Source: Stieleria sp. JC731 (GTDB lineage Bacteria; Planctomycetota; Planctomycetia; Pirellulales; Pirellulaceae). From it: a DNA stretch of 64,000 nucleotides. Position numbers and translations under genes: made by a program. Below the pieces are notes generated by a model. That model saw only the letters and a list, made by a program, of their open reading frames with translations, made no database searches and had not been told where the DNA came from. Positions 53,178 to 60,988 of this stretch are shown here, piece after piece; positions within the stretch are counted from its first letter, which is position 1; the number at the start of each line of letters is the position of its first letter. Location of the stretch: NCBI RefSeq assembly GCF_020966635.1, contig NZ_JAJKFQ010000005.1, positions 770,481-834,480 of the forward strand. Reading direction: 5' to 3'.

Positions 53178-54355
53178 ACCAACGCGAACGAATTTTAGCA
53201 ATCCTTGTCGGTGGCCTTGTCGTCCTGGGAATTGGACAATGGGGTTTCTCAAAGTACAAGTCGTCGCTTCAACAACGCAAAACGCGATACGATTCGCTAC
53301 AGAACCGACAACTACAGCTTGTCGAAAAGCGGACTCTCGGTGCGTTGGCAGATCGGCAGATGGGTGAATATCTCGTACGGTCTTTGCCCAGCGATGTCGA
53401 AAAGGCTCGCAATGCCTACCAAAGCTGGTTGTTGGATATCGCCAAGGAAAACGATATTCAATCACCTTCGGTAAACGAAAACGGAATCGCTCCGTTTGGC
53501 GATTTGTACCAACAGTTGAAGTTCAAAGTTTCTGGACGGGCAGAGATGCCTCAGATCGTCAGCTTGCTTTACGACATTCAGGCAAAAGACTATCTGCACC
53601 GCATTCAGCAATTTGACGTTACACCATCCAAACGCGATAGCGGCTTTATTTTCAATCTGACGCTTGATGCGATCGCATTGAATTCGGCTCCCGCAGACGC
53701 CAAAGATCCCAAGACTCAGTCGTGGCGGGTTGATGGCGAACAGTTGGCCTACGAAGACGCGATCTTAAATCGCAATCTCTTTGAACCGCCAAACCGAGCA
53801 CCGGTATTTAAAGGCAATAAAACGTTCGAAGCAGTTCGTGGGCGTGAGACCGCGATCTCATTGGATGTTGATGACCCCGAAAAGCATGGCCTGACATTCG
53901 GCCTCGTCGGTGAACACGACAACGTCACGATCGATTCCCGAAGCGGCACCATTCGTGTCCGCTCGGATGAACTGCAAGAGTTCAAAGTCGATGTAGAAAT
54001 CACTGACCAAGGATTCCCGAAAAAGACCACCAAAGAGACGTTATTGGTGAAGGTTGTGGATCCACCGCCTCCGCCAGTTGTCGAGCCTCCCAAGGTAGAA
54101 CTCGCCTACGATGACGCCAAGCAAACCTATTTGACTGGCTTGGTGCAAGGAGCCGAAAACTGGACCGCTTGGATGAATGTCCGAACTCGCGGAAAGACGT
54201 TGAAGCTTCGTGTAGGTGACGAATTCGAAATCGGCAGCGTTCGCGGAAAGATCAAATCGATCGATGCCGACAAAGTCGAAATCGAAATTGACGACAAAGT
54301 CATCTCGCTGAAAAGCGGCAGCACTCTGAAGTCTGCTGTCGAAAAAGTACAGTAG
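53174..54355 (+). CDS. GspM/PilO-like protein fused to cadherin-like and GspC/PilP-like domains
   Basis: A 393-residue protein completing the operon. Residues 8-27 form the membrane helix (ILAILVGGLVVLGIGQWGF), followed by a coiled coil and a PilO/GspM-like fold (MPQIVSLLYDIQAKDYLHRIQQFDV). After NRNLFEPPNRAPVF comes a cadherin-like segment (ETAISLDVDDPEKHGLTFGLV; LQEFKVDVEITDQGFPKKT). A Pro-rich linker (VDPPPPPVVEPP) leads to a final barrel (LTGLVQGAENWTAWMNVRTR; LKLRVGDEFEIGSVRGKIKSIDADKVEIEID) like the HR domain of GspC or PilP, which contacts the secretin. This would merge M and C functions in one chain. The domain assignments are by pattern only. Confidence 0.78.
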   Translation: MNQRERILAILVGGLVVLGIGQWGFSKYKSSLQQRKTRYDSLQNRQLQLVEKRTLGALADRQMGEYLVRSLPSDVEKARNAYQSWLLDIAKENDIQSPSVNENGIAPFGDLYQQLKFKVSGRAEMPQIVSLLYDIQAKDYLHRIQQFDVTPSKRDSGFIFNLTLDAIALNSAPADAKDPKTQSWRVDGEQLAYEDAILNRNLFEPPNRAPVFKGNKTFEAVRGRETAISLDVDDPEKHGLTFGLVGEHDNVTIDSRSGTIRVRSDELQEFKVDVEITDQGFPKKTTKETLLVKVVDPPPPPVVEPPKVELAYDDAKQTYLTGLVQGAENWTAWMNVRTRGKTLKLRVGDEFEIGSVRGKIKSIDADKVEIEIDDKVISLKSGSTLKSAVEKVQ

Positions 54356-54357
54356 AG

Positions 54358-54377
54358 TGCAGGTCTAGCAGCCTGCA
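54358..54377 (+). terminator. Terminator of the gsp operon
   Basis: TGCAGG and CCTGCA form a 6-base stem with an 8-base loop immediately after the last stop codon, followed by AATTTTCTTTT. The stem is short but the T-rich tail is good. Confidence 0.6.
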
Positions 54378-54696
54378 AATTTTCTTTTGTCGCGTTCGCT
54401 GCGTGAAGCTAGCGTTCATCCCCGCTTGTTTTGCGAAGTCGTTAGCGACCTCGTTAGAGATCGACGCTGACACGCTCACGATCTTTACACTCGTAGTCGC
54501 GATTGGCACGGCGAGCTGCAGGTTTAGATCGCAACAGCGTTCCCGCCGAAAATGACCAGTTGATTGATAAGCTTGTTGGGCTGCTCGCGTTCAAAAGCGG
54601 TGAAGCGAAATGGCAGATCACTCAGCTGCTGGTGTTCTGCCAGATTGCGGTGTCCTTCTGGCTTCCGCTTGGTCGGATGCATCGGCAAAGAAAAAA

Positions 54697-54725
54697 GGGC
54701 GATGCTTCGCGAGGAAGCATCGCCC
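54697..54725 (-). terminator. Rho-independent terminator of the MocA-type oxidoreductase gene
   Basis: A perfect 12-base stem (GGGCGATGCTTC with GAAGCATCGCCC) and 5-base loop. On the reverse strand it is followed by TTTTTTC. It lies 50 bases after the stop at 54776. Confidence 0.93.
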
Positions 54726-54775
54726 AAATCAGTTTTGGCAAGTTTGACTAACCGAATTGTCGGCTAAGCTCTGGC

Positions 54776-56140
54776 CTACAGGTATTCGCGGTTCTTGACC
54801 AAACCTGGCATCGGGATGCTGTACTTGCCATCTTCGTTCGCTTGCAATGGAGCTGGTCCGTCGATGGTCAGGTCGGCAACGTTTGGTGCGAATTCGTGAT
54901 CGTGTTTCATGAATTCTTCCAAGGTGATTTCTTGGCCGGTGTGAGCCGCCATACGTCCCATGCTGGTAACGGCACTGGCCATCACGCCGCGTTCGACTTC
55001 GTTGTATTCCTGATCTTCGCGGATCGCAGCGATCAAGTCGTCCCATTCAACTTGGTATGGGTTCGGCTCGGGTTGTGGGTATGCCCAAGTTTCGAACTTG
55101 TCGTCCATGATCTGGGTGCTGAACATTTTCGACTTCGCTGGGGTGTGTGAAGCGGTCGAGATGATCGCCGATCCCTTGGTGCCGTGAGCGAAGCTAGCGA
55201 ATTCTCGCTTGCATCCAGGAACGGTACGTCCGTCGACGAACAGTTTGGCACCATCGGCGAAGGTGTATTCGATCGAGTAGGTGTCAAAGTTCTGGTCGAT
55301 GCATCCGTCGCGGTAGTGACGTCCGCCGCATGCGATCGCACTGACGGGCCATGCGTTTTTCATCCAGCACGACTCGTCGATGTTGTGGATCAAGAAGTCG
55401 CTAACCGCACCACCGCTAAGCCATAGGAAGCCGTGGAAGTTCTTGATTTGGAACTCAAGTTCGCTGAGGTCGCCCGTGTTGGGCTCAACCGCTGCGGTCG
55501 CCGTTGGGCCGGTCATGCGGTAGGCACGCATCATGGTGATGTCGCCGATTTCACCGTTCTGGATACGGTCGAAAAGCTCTTGGCGAGCCTTGCAGTGGCG
55601 GCACATCAGTCCGACACCAACCTTCAAGTTCTTTGCCAAAGCGGCTTTGTTGATTTCCAAAAAGCGAGCCGACGTCGGTGCGTCGATCGTGACAGGCTTT
55701 TCCATGAACACGTTCAAGCCACGCTCGATCGCGTATTGGTAATGTACCCAGCGGAAGGCAGCGGGAGTTGCCAGGATGACGATGTCGCCTGGCTCCAACG
55801 CGTCCATGACTTTCTTGTATCCGTCGAAGCCGACGTATTGGCGTTCTTCGGGGATATCGACTTTGTCCTTGAGCTTGCTGTCGGTGGTCAGCGAAGCGAG
55901 GGTGCTTTTCAGCTTGTTTTCAAAAACGTCCGCCAAAGCGACCATTTTGATTGGGCCGTTATCGACCGAAAGCGATTGCTTAGCGGCACCGGTTCCACGT
56001 CCACCACATCCGACCAGACCGACGCGAATGGTGTTGTCTTCGGCTGCATGCACATTGCGGGCGGCAGCGGCTGCGAACGTCAACGCAGCGCCGGTGGCCG
56101 TAGATTTCTTAATAAACTCTCGACGATTGTTGTCAGTCAT
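54776..56140 (-). CDS. Gfo/Idh/MocA-family oxidoreductase with Tat signal
   Basis: A 454-residue NAD(P)-dependent oxidoreductase for sugars or cyclitols. The ATG at 56140 begins MTDNNRREFIKKSTATGAALTFAAAAA, a twin-arginine signal (NRREFIKKS), so the folded enzyme with bound cofactor is exported. The longer frame to 56347 has no such logic. Rossmann motif VGLVGCGGRGTGAA is next, followed by VMEKPVT (FMEKPVTIDAPTSA), the catalytic Lys of the family, and later the domain-closing YTFADGAKLFVDGR region. Planctomycetes carry many such paralogues for degradation of complex polysaccharides. The final stretch NREYL is intact. Confidence 0.92.
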   Translation of the reverse strand: MTDNNRREFIKKSTATGAALTFAAAAARNVHAAEDNTIRVGLVGCGGRGTGAAKQSLSVDNGPIKMVALADVFENKLKSTLASLTTDSKLKDKVDIPEERQYVGFDGYKKVMDALEPGDIVILATPAAFRWVHYQYAIERGLNVFMEKPVTIDAPTSARFLEINKAALAKNLKVGVGLMCRHCKARQELFDRIQNGEIGDITMMRAYRMTGPTATAAVEPNTGDLSELEFQIKNFHGFLWLSGGAVSDFLIHNIDESCWMKNAWPVSAIACGGRHYRDGCIDQNFDTYSIEYTFADGAKLFVDGRTVPGCKREFASFAHGTKGSAIISTASHTPAKSKMFSTQIMDDKFETWAYPQPEPNPYQVEWDDLIAAIREDQEYNEVERGVMASAVTSMGRMAAHTGQEITLEEFMKHDHEFAPNVADLTIDGPAPLQANEDGKYSIPMPGLVKNREYL

Positions 56141-56285
56141 CTTGTCAAAACTCGCGGGACGTGGGGTAGAAAACTTTAACGGTTGTGTGTGATAGTCCAT
56201 CGACTCGCGCCGATGCTCAATTAAGTCCAATTGGCCGAATCTGGCGTTGCTTCGGCAACCGATTCGGCCGGGCGGTCGCACAATC

Positions 56286-57386
56286 CTATTCTTCAGGATC
56301 TTTCTGTTCGGGTTCGGTCTTATCCCATTTGGTGGATCGGGCTTCACTCGAAGGCACGTTCAATGGGCGGACCACTCGGAACCCAACCGACAACGCATCG
56401 GTGTGATACCAGATGCTTTTCGGTTCCTGCGGGTCTTGTTGCTTCCAGTCTTCGTCAGACGCCTTGCGAGCAGCGCTACGCAAGACTTCTGGGTCATCGT
56501 CCCAACCGCCACCACGGACAACCCGTGGGTACAGTGTTTTGGGAACAGCCAGTGGGTTCAGGGCTTCTTTCAGCTTGTCGTAGGGGGTGTATTGGTCTAG
56601 CACCCATTCGCTGACATTGCCGTGCATGTCATAAAGACCCCACGGGTTAGGCTTCTTTTGACCGACGCGCTGCGAGTTGTCTTCGCTGTTGTCGTAGAAC
56701 CAGGCATAGTCACCGAGTTGATCGACATCGTCACCGAAGGAGTAGGGGGTTTCGGTTCCTGCTCGGCAGGCGTATTCCCATTCAGCTTCGGTAGGCAAGC
56801 GGTAGTAGCGACCCGTTTTGGCCGATAGCCATTCGCAGTAAGTTCGCGCGGCGTGCTGCGTCATGCAGATCGCGGGATAGTCTTCCCGCCCCATGCCGAA
56901 GCTCATGTCGGTATAGGGTTCGGTCGGCTTTGAAACACCATCAACGGCGCTGTCGCGAGGAGTTTTCTTCTTCGACAGCATCTTGCGCATCCGCTGGTCG
57001 ACGGACTCGTTCCAGATGTCGTACTGTTCCCATGTGACTTCGAATTTACCCATCCAGAACGGTTCGATTTTCACGGTCCGTTGTGGGCCTTCGTCGTCGT
57101 TGCGGTCGTCCTCGGCTTCAGGGCTTCCCATGGTGAATTCGCCACCCGGGATGGGCACCATTTGAATCGTCTGATCGGTGTGCTCGATGATTTCGGCATA
57201 GGGTTTCATCTCCGCTTCGGTCTTGGCAACCGCGGCGGGCACTTCGACTGGTGGGATTTCAGCAGGGGTGTCTGCTTGAGCTGCCACGTTTGTGGCGGCA
57301 CAAAGTCCAACTAGCAAGATCGGGCGTATCACTACAGTTTCTGATTTCTCGAGAGTAACGTTAAGCGACGGAGAACCGTGCCCCAT
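56286..57386 (-). CDS. FGE-sulfatase-fold (SUMF1-like) secreted protein
   Basis: A 366-residue protein with a signal peptide ([19 protein letters not shown]) and one formylglycine-generating-enzyme-like domain: [118 protein letters not shown]. In genuine FGE the phrase is NVWEWC with catalytic copper-binding cysteines; here NVSEWV has none, so an enzymatic FGE role is unlikely and binding or structural use is probable. It follows the second propeller gene and precedes the MocA gene on the same strand. Confidence 0.88.
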   Translation of the reverse strand: MGHGSPSLNVTLEKSETVVIRPILLVGLCAATNVAAQADTPAEIPPVEVPAAVAKTEAEMKPYAEIIEHTDQTIQMVPIPGGEFTMGSPEAEDDRNDDEGPQRTVKIEPFWMGKFEVTWEQYDIWNESVDQRMRKMLSKKKTPRDSAVDGVSKPTEPYTDMSFGMGREDYPAICMTQHAARTYCEWLSAKTGRYYRLPTEAEWEYACRAGTETPYSFGDDVDQLGDYAWFYDNSEDNSQRVGQKKPNPWGLYDMHGNVSEWVLDQYTPYDKLKEALNPLAVPKTLYPRVVRGGGWDDDPEVLRSAARKASDEDWKQQDPQEPKSIWYHTDALSVGFRVVRPLNVPSSEARSTKWDKTEPEQKDPEE

Positions 57387-57567
57387 CGCAGAGACTATGA
57401 CTTGTATGTTAGTCCGTCCGGCAGAATGCGGGAGGGTAGGAATAGGGTCTGTCGGAATTCATAAGCGTTAGGGAGGGGAACGGGGCTTAAGATGTGCAAA
57501 CGCCCCGGATTTCGCAGTAATATCGGTGCGGTAGCGGTCCCCTACCCCGCCTGTGTTTTGGCAAGGA

Positions 57568-58989
57568 TCATAACGCTGTGGCGTTCTTTCTAATGCAGTA
57601 CAAGGCCCGATCGCTACGAACGATCAGGCTGTTATCAACAATCGCAGGCGTCGCGTTGAATTGTTCGTCTGCGGTGCCAAGTCGATTGATCGCAATTTCT
57701 TGGTATCGGTCGCTTGCTTTTAATACCAAGATCCCTTGGTCACGCGTCGTCAGGAACAAGTGATTTCCATCACTGACGATCGATGCATAGACGCGACTGC
57801 GGGTTGGCAGTCGCTCGCGAAACATTTCTTCGCCATCACTCGCTCGTAAGCACAACGCGATCGACTTGTCATGGGACCAAAAGACGAATCCGTTGATCAC
57901 GACAGGGGACGTCACATTCGCACCGCGAGACTGTTCCCAAACCAAGTGTGATTGACTGACATCGCCGCGCCCGCCTGGCCGTATCACAAAGGTCTTGTTG
58001 GATCGACCGCCGCTGCAATACAGCAGCCCCTCATGTTGAATCACGCAAGGAACCACGTAGTCTTCGATCGCATCGCAGGTCCAGAGTTGCTTTCCTGTTT
58101 GGGGGGCAAGTCCCAAGATCGCATTCTTTTGATTGATCACCAATTCAGATTGTCCGGCTTCCGTCGTGACAATCGTCGGAGTCGTCCAAGCCCTTTCGAT
58201 CTCATCGACTTTCCAGCGGACGTCGCCGGTTTGTTTGTCCAACGCGAAGAGCGTCCCCGATTCGATCGAGGCATTCTGGATTACCAAGTCGTCATAGAGG
58301 ATTGGACTGGCGGCAGCGCCAAATCCTGCAGTGTTGGTTCCTAGGCTGCGACGCCAGCGAAGTTCACCTTCGGGAGAAACCGCTATTAAGCCAGAAGGGC
58401 CAAAGAAGGCGTAGACTCCCGTATCATCGACGCATGGCGTGGGCGACGCATAGCCGTGCTCTCCCAAACGCTTGCTGAATTCTTGTTCCTCTTCGGAAGG
58501 TTCGACCACACAGTCCCAGATCTGTGACCCGGTTTTCAAGTCGTAGCACAAGACATGCAGGCGAAGCGACGAACGCTCACCGGGCGATTCCATGTCGAAA
58601 CCATAGCCGGAATAGGCTGTCAGAAAAATTCGTCCATCCCAAGAAACGGGGCTGCTGCTGCCGCGGCCAGGAAGTTCCGTACGCCATTGAAGGTTGTCGT
58701 TGTCGTTCCACTTCGTCGGCAAATCGGCCGACACAATCCCGCGACCGTTCGGGCCACGAAACCGATTCCACTGAGTTTGCTTTGCGTGGGCTGGATTTGG
58801 CTGTGCCTGATCGGAATCCAGAGAATCCGCTGAACGCAGTGTCTGCGTCGCTTGCGCTGACAGCATCTGCGGCGATAATGAGACCAGTCCGACTAACGAC
58901 AGTATGGTGGCAAGCTGCAGGAATCGTTGTCGTGAAGCGAACGTGATCCGAACGCGGCTTTTGGATCGATGGAGTTTTTGCTGGGGCAT
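57568..58989 (-). CDS. Secreted PQQ-like beta-propeller protein (second copy)
   Basis: A 473-residue exported propeller. The ATG at 58989 is chosen because AGGA lies 7 bases upstream and because the longer frame opens with TTG. Signal peptide: FLQLATILSLVGLVSLSPQMLSAQ. Blades of the PQQ type: NRFRGPNGRGIV, LQWRTELPGRGSSSPVSWDGRIFLTAYSG, LLCYDLKTGSQIWDCVVE, LIAVSPEGELRWRRSLG, LFALDKQTGDVRWKVDEIERAWTTPTIV, ILGLAPQTGKQLWTC. It is distinct in sequence from the copy at 5122. The common start NRFRGPNGRG is typical of planctomycete PQQ-like proteins. No catalytic residue assigned. Confidence 0.85.
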   Translation of the reverse strand: MPQQKLHRSKSRVRITFASRQRFLQLATILSLVGLVSLSPQMLSAQATQTLRSADSLDSDQAQPNPAHAKQTQWNRFRGPNGRGIVSADLPTKWNDNDNLQWRTELPGRGSSSPVSWDGRIFLTAYSGYGFDMESPGERSSLRLHVLCYDLKTGSQIWDCVVEPSEEEQEFSKRLGEHGYASPTPCVDDTGVYAFFGPSGLIAVSPEGELRWRRSLGTNTAGFGAAASPILYDDLVIQNASIESGTLFALDKQTGDVRWKVDEIERAWTTPTIVTTEAGQSELVINQKNAILGLAPQTGKQLWTCDAIEDYVVPCVIQHEGLLYCSGGRSNKTFVIRPGGRGDVSQSHLVWEQSRGANVTSPVVINGFVFWSHDKSIALCLRASDGEEMFRERLPTRSRVYASIVSDGNHLFLTTRDQGILVLKASDRYQEIAINRLGTADEQFNATPAIVDNSLIVRSDRALYCIRKNATAL

Positions 58990-59224
58990 CGTGATGTCCT
59001 GAGGAAACGGCATCATCTGTGCCGCGAGGAGAAGCAATCACAAAGGTCGGATTTTACCAGACGAGGGCGGGGGGTGCCGTCGTTTCAGCAACTTTACCCG
59101 TGGGCTACAATTCCTGCGAACGCCATGCGGCAATCACGCCGTGGACGCTCAAACCACTATCCAATACAAAACCGCTCGGCTTTGCAGAGCGATCGATATC
59201 ACACCAGCGACATAGGGAACGAAG

Positions 59225-59581
59225 ATGTTCAAAGGACTTGGAAATCTCGGCAACATCGCTTCGATGATGGCTGCGTTCAAGGATTTGCCTGAAAAGATGC
59301 AGCAGCTGAACCAACAGATGCAATCCGAGCACGTCACCGGGACATCCGAATGTGGTTTCGTGATGGTGACCGTCAACTGTGTTGGCGAAGTTCAGTCGGT
59401 CAGCATTGTTGAAGAGAACCTATCGACTGGCGAAACAGAAAAAGCCACCCTCGATGCGGCCAATAAAGCCGGCACCGAGGCAAAGCAACGCTACGCCGAT
59501 GCGATCCGGCAGATGGTAGCCGATATGAATTTGGACATGCCTGGAGTCGAAGGCTTGTTGACTTCGTTCACCGGTCGATAA
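59225..59581 (+). CDS. ybaB: YbaB/EbfC nucleoid-associated protein
   Basis: A 118-residue DNA-binding protein. The family pattern is seen: short N-terminal helix (MFKGLGNLGNIASMMAAFKDLPEKMQQLNQQMQSEHVTG), central strands (GFVMVTVNCVGEVQSVSIVEE) and C-terminal helices (ATLDAANKAGTEAKQRYADAIRQMVADMN). YbaB dimers bind DNA and in many genomes the gene lies directly before recR, as here (30 bases apart). GAACGAAG before the ATG acts as ribosome site. Confidence 0.93.
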   Translation: MFKGLGNLGNIASMMAAFKDLPEKMQQLNQQMQSEHVTGTSECGFVMVTVNCVGEVQSVSIVEENLSTGETEKATLDAANKAGTEAKQRYADAIRQMVADMNLDMPGVEGLLTSFTGR

Positions 59582-59611
59582 GTTCATCCTCAAAGTTCTG
59601 AACGTAAAAGC

Positions 59612-60211
59612 GTGGAAAAACACGAAGGTGCTGTATCGCAGCTGGTCGACCTGTTGGGCAGACTCCCCGGGGTCGGACGGAAAAGCGCGGAACGTCTAGC
59701 GTTTCACTTGCTGCGAGTTCCCGAGGATGAGGCTCTGGCACTGGCCGACGCGATTCGAAAGATTCGTAGCGACGTCCGCTACTGCTCAACCTGTTTCAAT
59801 CTTTGTGAACAGGAGCTTTGTGCGATCTGCCGCGATGATGCCCGCGACCAGACCCGATTGTGTGTTGTCGAACAGCCGCGGGACTTGATGAGCTTGGAGC
59901 AGTCGAAAGCATACAACGGCCTGTACCATGTCTTGCTGGGACGTATTGCTCCTCTCGATGGTATCGGGCCCGACCAATTGACGATCGACGCGTTGGTCGA
60001 TCGGGTCCGAGGCGGTAACTTTTCGGAAGTCATCATGGCGACCAACCCGACTGTCGAAGGTGATGGGACTTCGCTGTACATCAGCAACCTACTGAGCGAG
60101 TACCCCGTGCAGATGACCCGGCTCGCTCGCGGGATCACGGCCGGCAGTATTCTTGAATACGCCAACCGCGAAATCATCGCCGACGCAATGTCGGGGCGGC
60201 AAAAACTGTAG
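59612..60211 (+). CDS. recR: Recombination mediator RecR
   Basis: A 199-residue RecR of normal length. GTG start at 59612. Helix-hairpin-helix (LVDLLGRLPGVGRKSAERLAFHLL), zinc finger CSTCFNLCEQELCAIC (four cysteines) and Toprim domain (LCVVEQPRDLMSLEQS; YNGLYHVLLGRIAPLDGIGPDQL; EVIMATNPTVEGDGTSLYI) ending with TRLARGITAGSILEYANREI. RecR works with RecO to load RecA on gapped DNA. The ybaB-recR pairing is standard. Confidence 0.97.
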   Translation: MEKHEGAVSQLVDLLGRLPGVGRKSAERLAFHLLRVPEDEALALADAIRKIRSDVRYCSTCFNLCEQELCAICRDDARDQTRLCVVEQPRDLMSLEQSKAYNGLYHVLLGRIAPLDGIGPDQLTIDALVDRVRGGNFSEVIMATNPTVEGDGTSLYISNLLSEYPVQMTRLARGITAGSILEYANREIIADAMSGRQKL

Positions 60212-60250
60212 ACCGGATTGGATCATCGGTTTTGATGGTCCAGTCGTACT

Positions 60251-60536
60251 CGTCTTTGCCGGCGGGTTTCGCCCTATCGATTAAGTCACCGGTTTTATCG
60301 AGTAGGAGTACGAGTACCGGGCTTCGCCTTGAGTACGAGTTGGACTTTCGGTGGGCTGGATCTTCTGTCGGTTCGTACTCGTACTCAGCGCAGCGGTACT
60401 CCTACTCGTTCTCGTCTTTGCCGGCGGGTTTCGCCCTATCGATTGAGCCACCGGTTTTATCGAGTAGGAGTACGAGTCTCGGGCTTCTCCCTGAGTACGA
60501 GTCGGATTTTCCGTGGACTGGATCTTCTGTCCGGCC
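60251..60536. repeat. Tandem duplication, 162-base period
   Basis: Two copies begin with CGTCTTTGCCGGCGGG at 60251 and 60413 and run through TTTCGCCCTATCGATT, CACCGGTTTTATCGAG and TAGGAGTACGAGT to CTGGATCTTCTGTC. The second copy ends near 60536. Both contain many short dyads of GTACGAGT/ACTCGTAC and similar, which gives strong folding potential. Confidence 0.85.
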
Positions 60537-60875
60537 GTAGTCATGCTCTTTCTCATCGCCTCACTTCGCCACCCAAAATCGACTTGGACAGATTGGCATC
60601 CTGCGTTCATCGCTTCTCGGTAGAAATTGCAAAGTGGGTTGCAAAAGAGGCTGACCACTGAGGGCAACTGGGCAGCTCCAACGGCGAGGGGTTTCCCCCC
60701 GCAGCGAACTTAGGACGGTTTGCCTGTCATACAATTCGTATGTGTTTTGTTGTTTGAAGAATTAAATCCGGCTGCACTTGCTTAGAAACATCCAAGTTTG
60801 GCACAAGATATGCTCGCCAACTCGCGAAACAACGGATATCATGGAAGTAACCCGGTGGATGCCGGTTTGCCCCGT

Positions 60876-60951
60876 GCATTGGCGATAGCCCCATGCATTG
60901 GCGTTGGCGCAGTGCATTTGCTATAGCGCAGTGCATTGACGATAGCACATC
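60876..60951. repeat. 19-base tandem repeat, four copies, upstream of rpoN
   Basis: Units begin with GCATT at 60876, 60895, 60914 and 60933 and read approximately GCATTGGCGATAGCGCAGT. The last ends 38 bases before the rpoN start, so the array is inside the promoter/leader region of the sigma-54 gene. Confidence 0.85.
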
Positions 60952-60988
60952 AGGCGAGGGCGCATCCCTCCAAGCAAAGACATAATTC

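Larger units (their letters stand above)
54356..54775. other. Intergenic region between convergent operons
   Basis: Noncoding 3' region of the secretion operon and the convergent MocA gene. It contains one terminator for each side, listed separately, and nothing else recognised. Confidence 0.55.
60212..60988. other. Repeat-rich region between recR and rpoN
   Basis: No gene. It carries two repeat blocks: a tandem duplication of about 162 bases starting at 60251 and a 19-base tandem repeat directly before rpoN. Overlapping frames on both strands come from the repeats. The remaining sequence shows no recognised motif. Confidence 0.6.

Noticed and set aside
54505-54525. TGGCACG-type sigma-54 promoter
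   Set aside because: The GC of the -12 element is one base out of register with the GG of the -24 element, and it lies in a convergent 3' region.
56141-56347. Longer N-terminus for the MocA-type oxidoreductase
   Set aside because: The added 69 residues precede a clear Tat signal peptide, which must be at the N-terminus.
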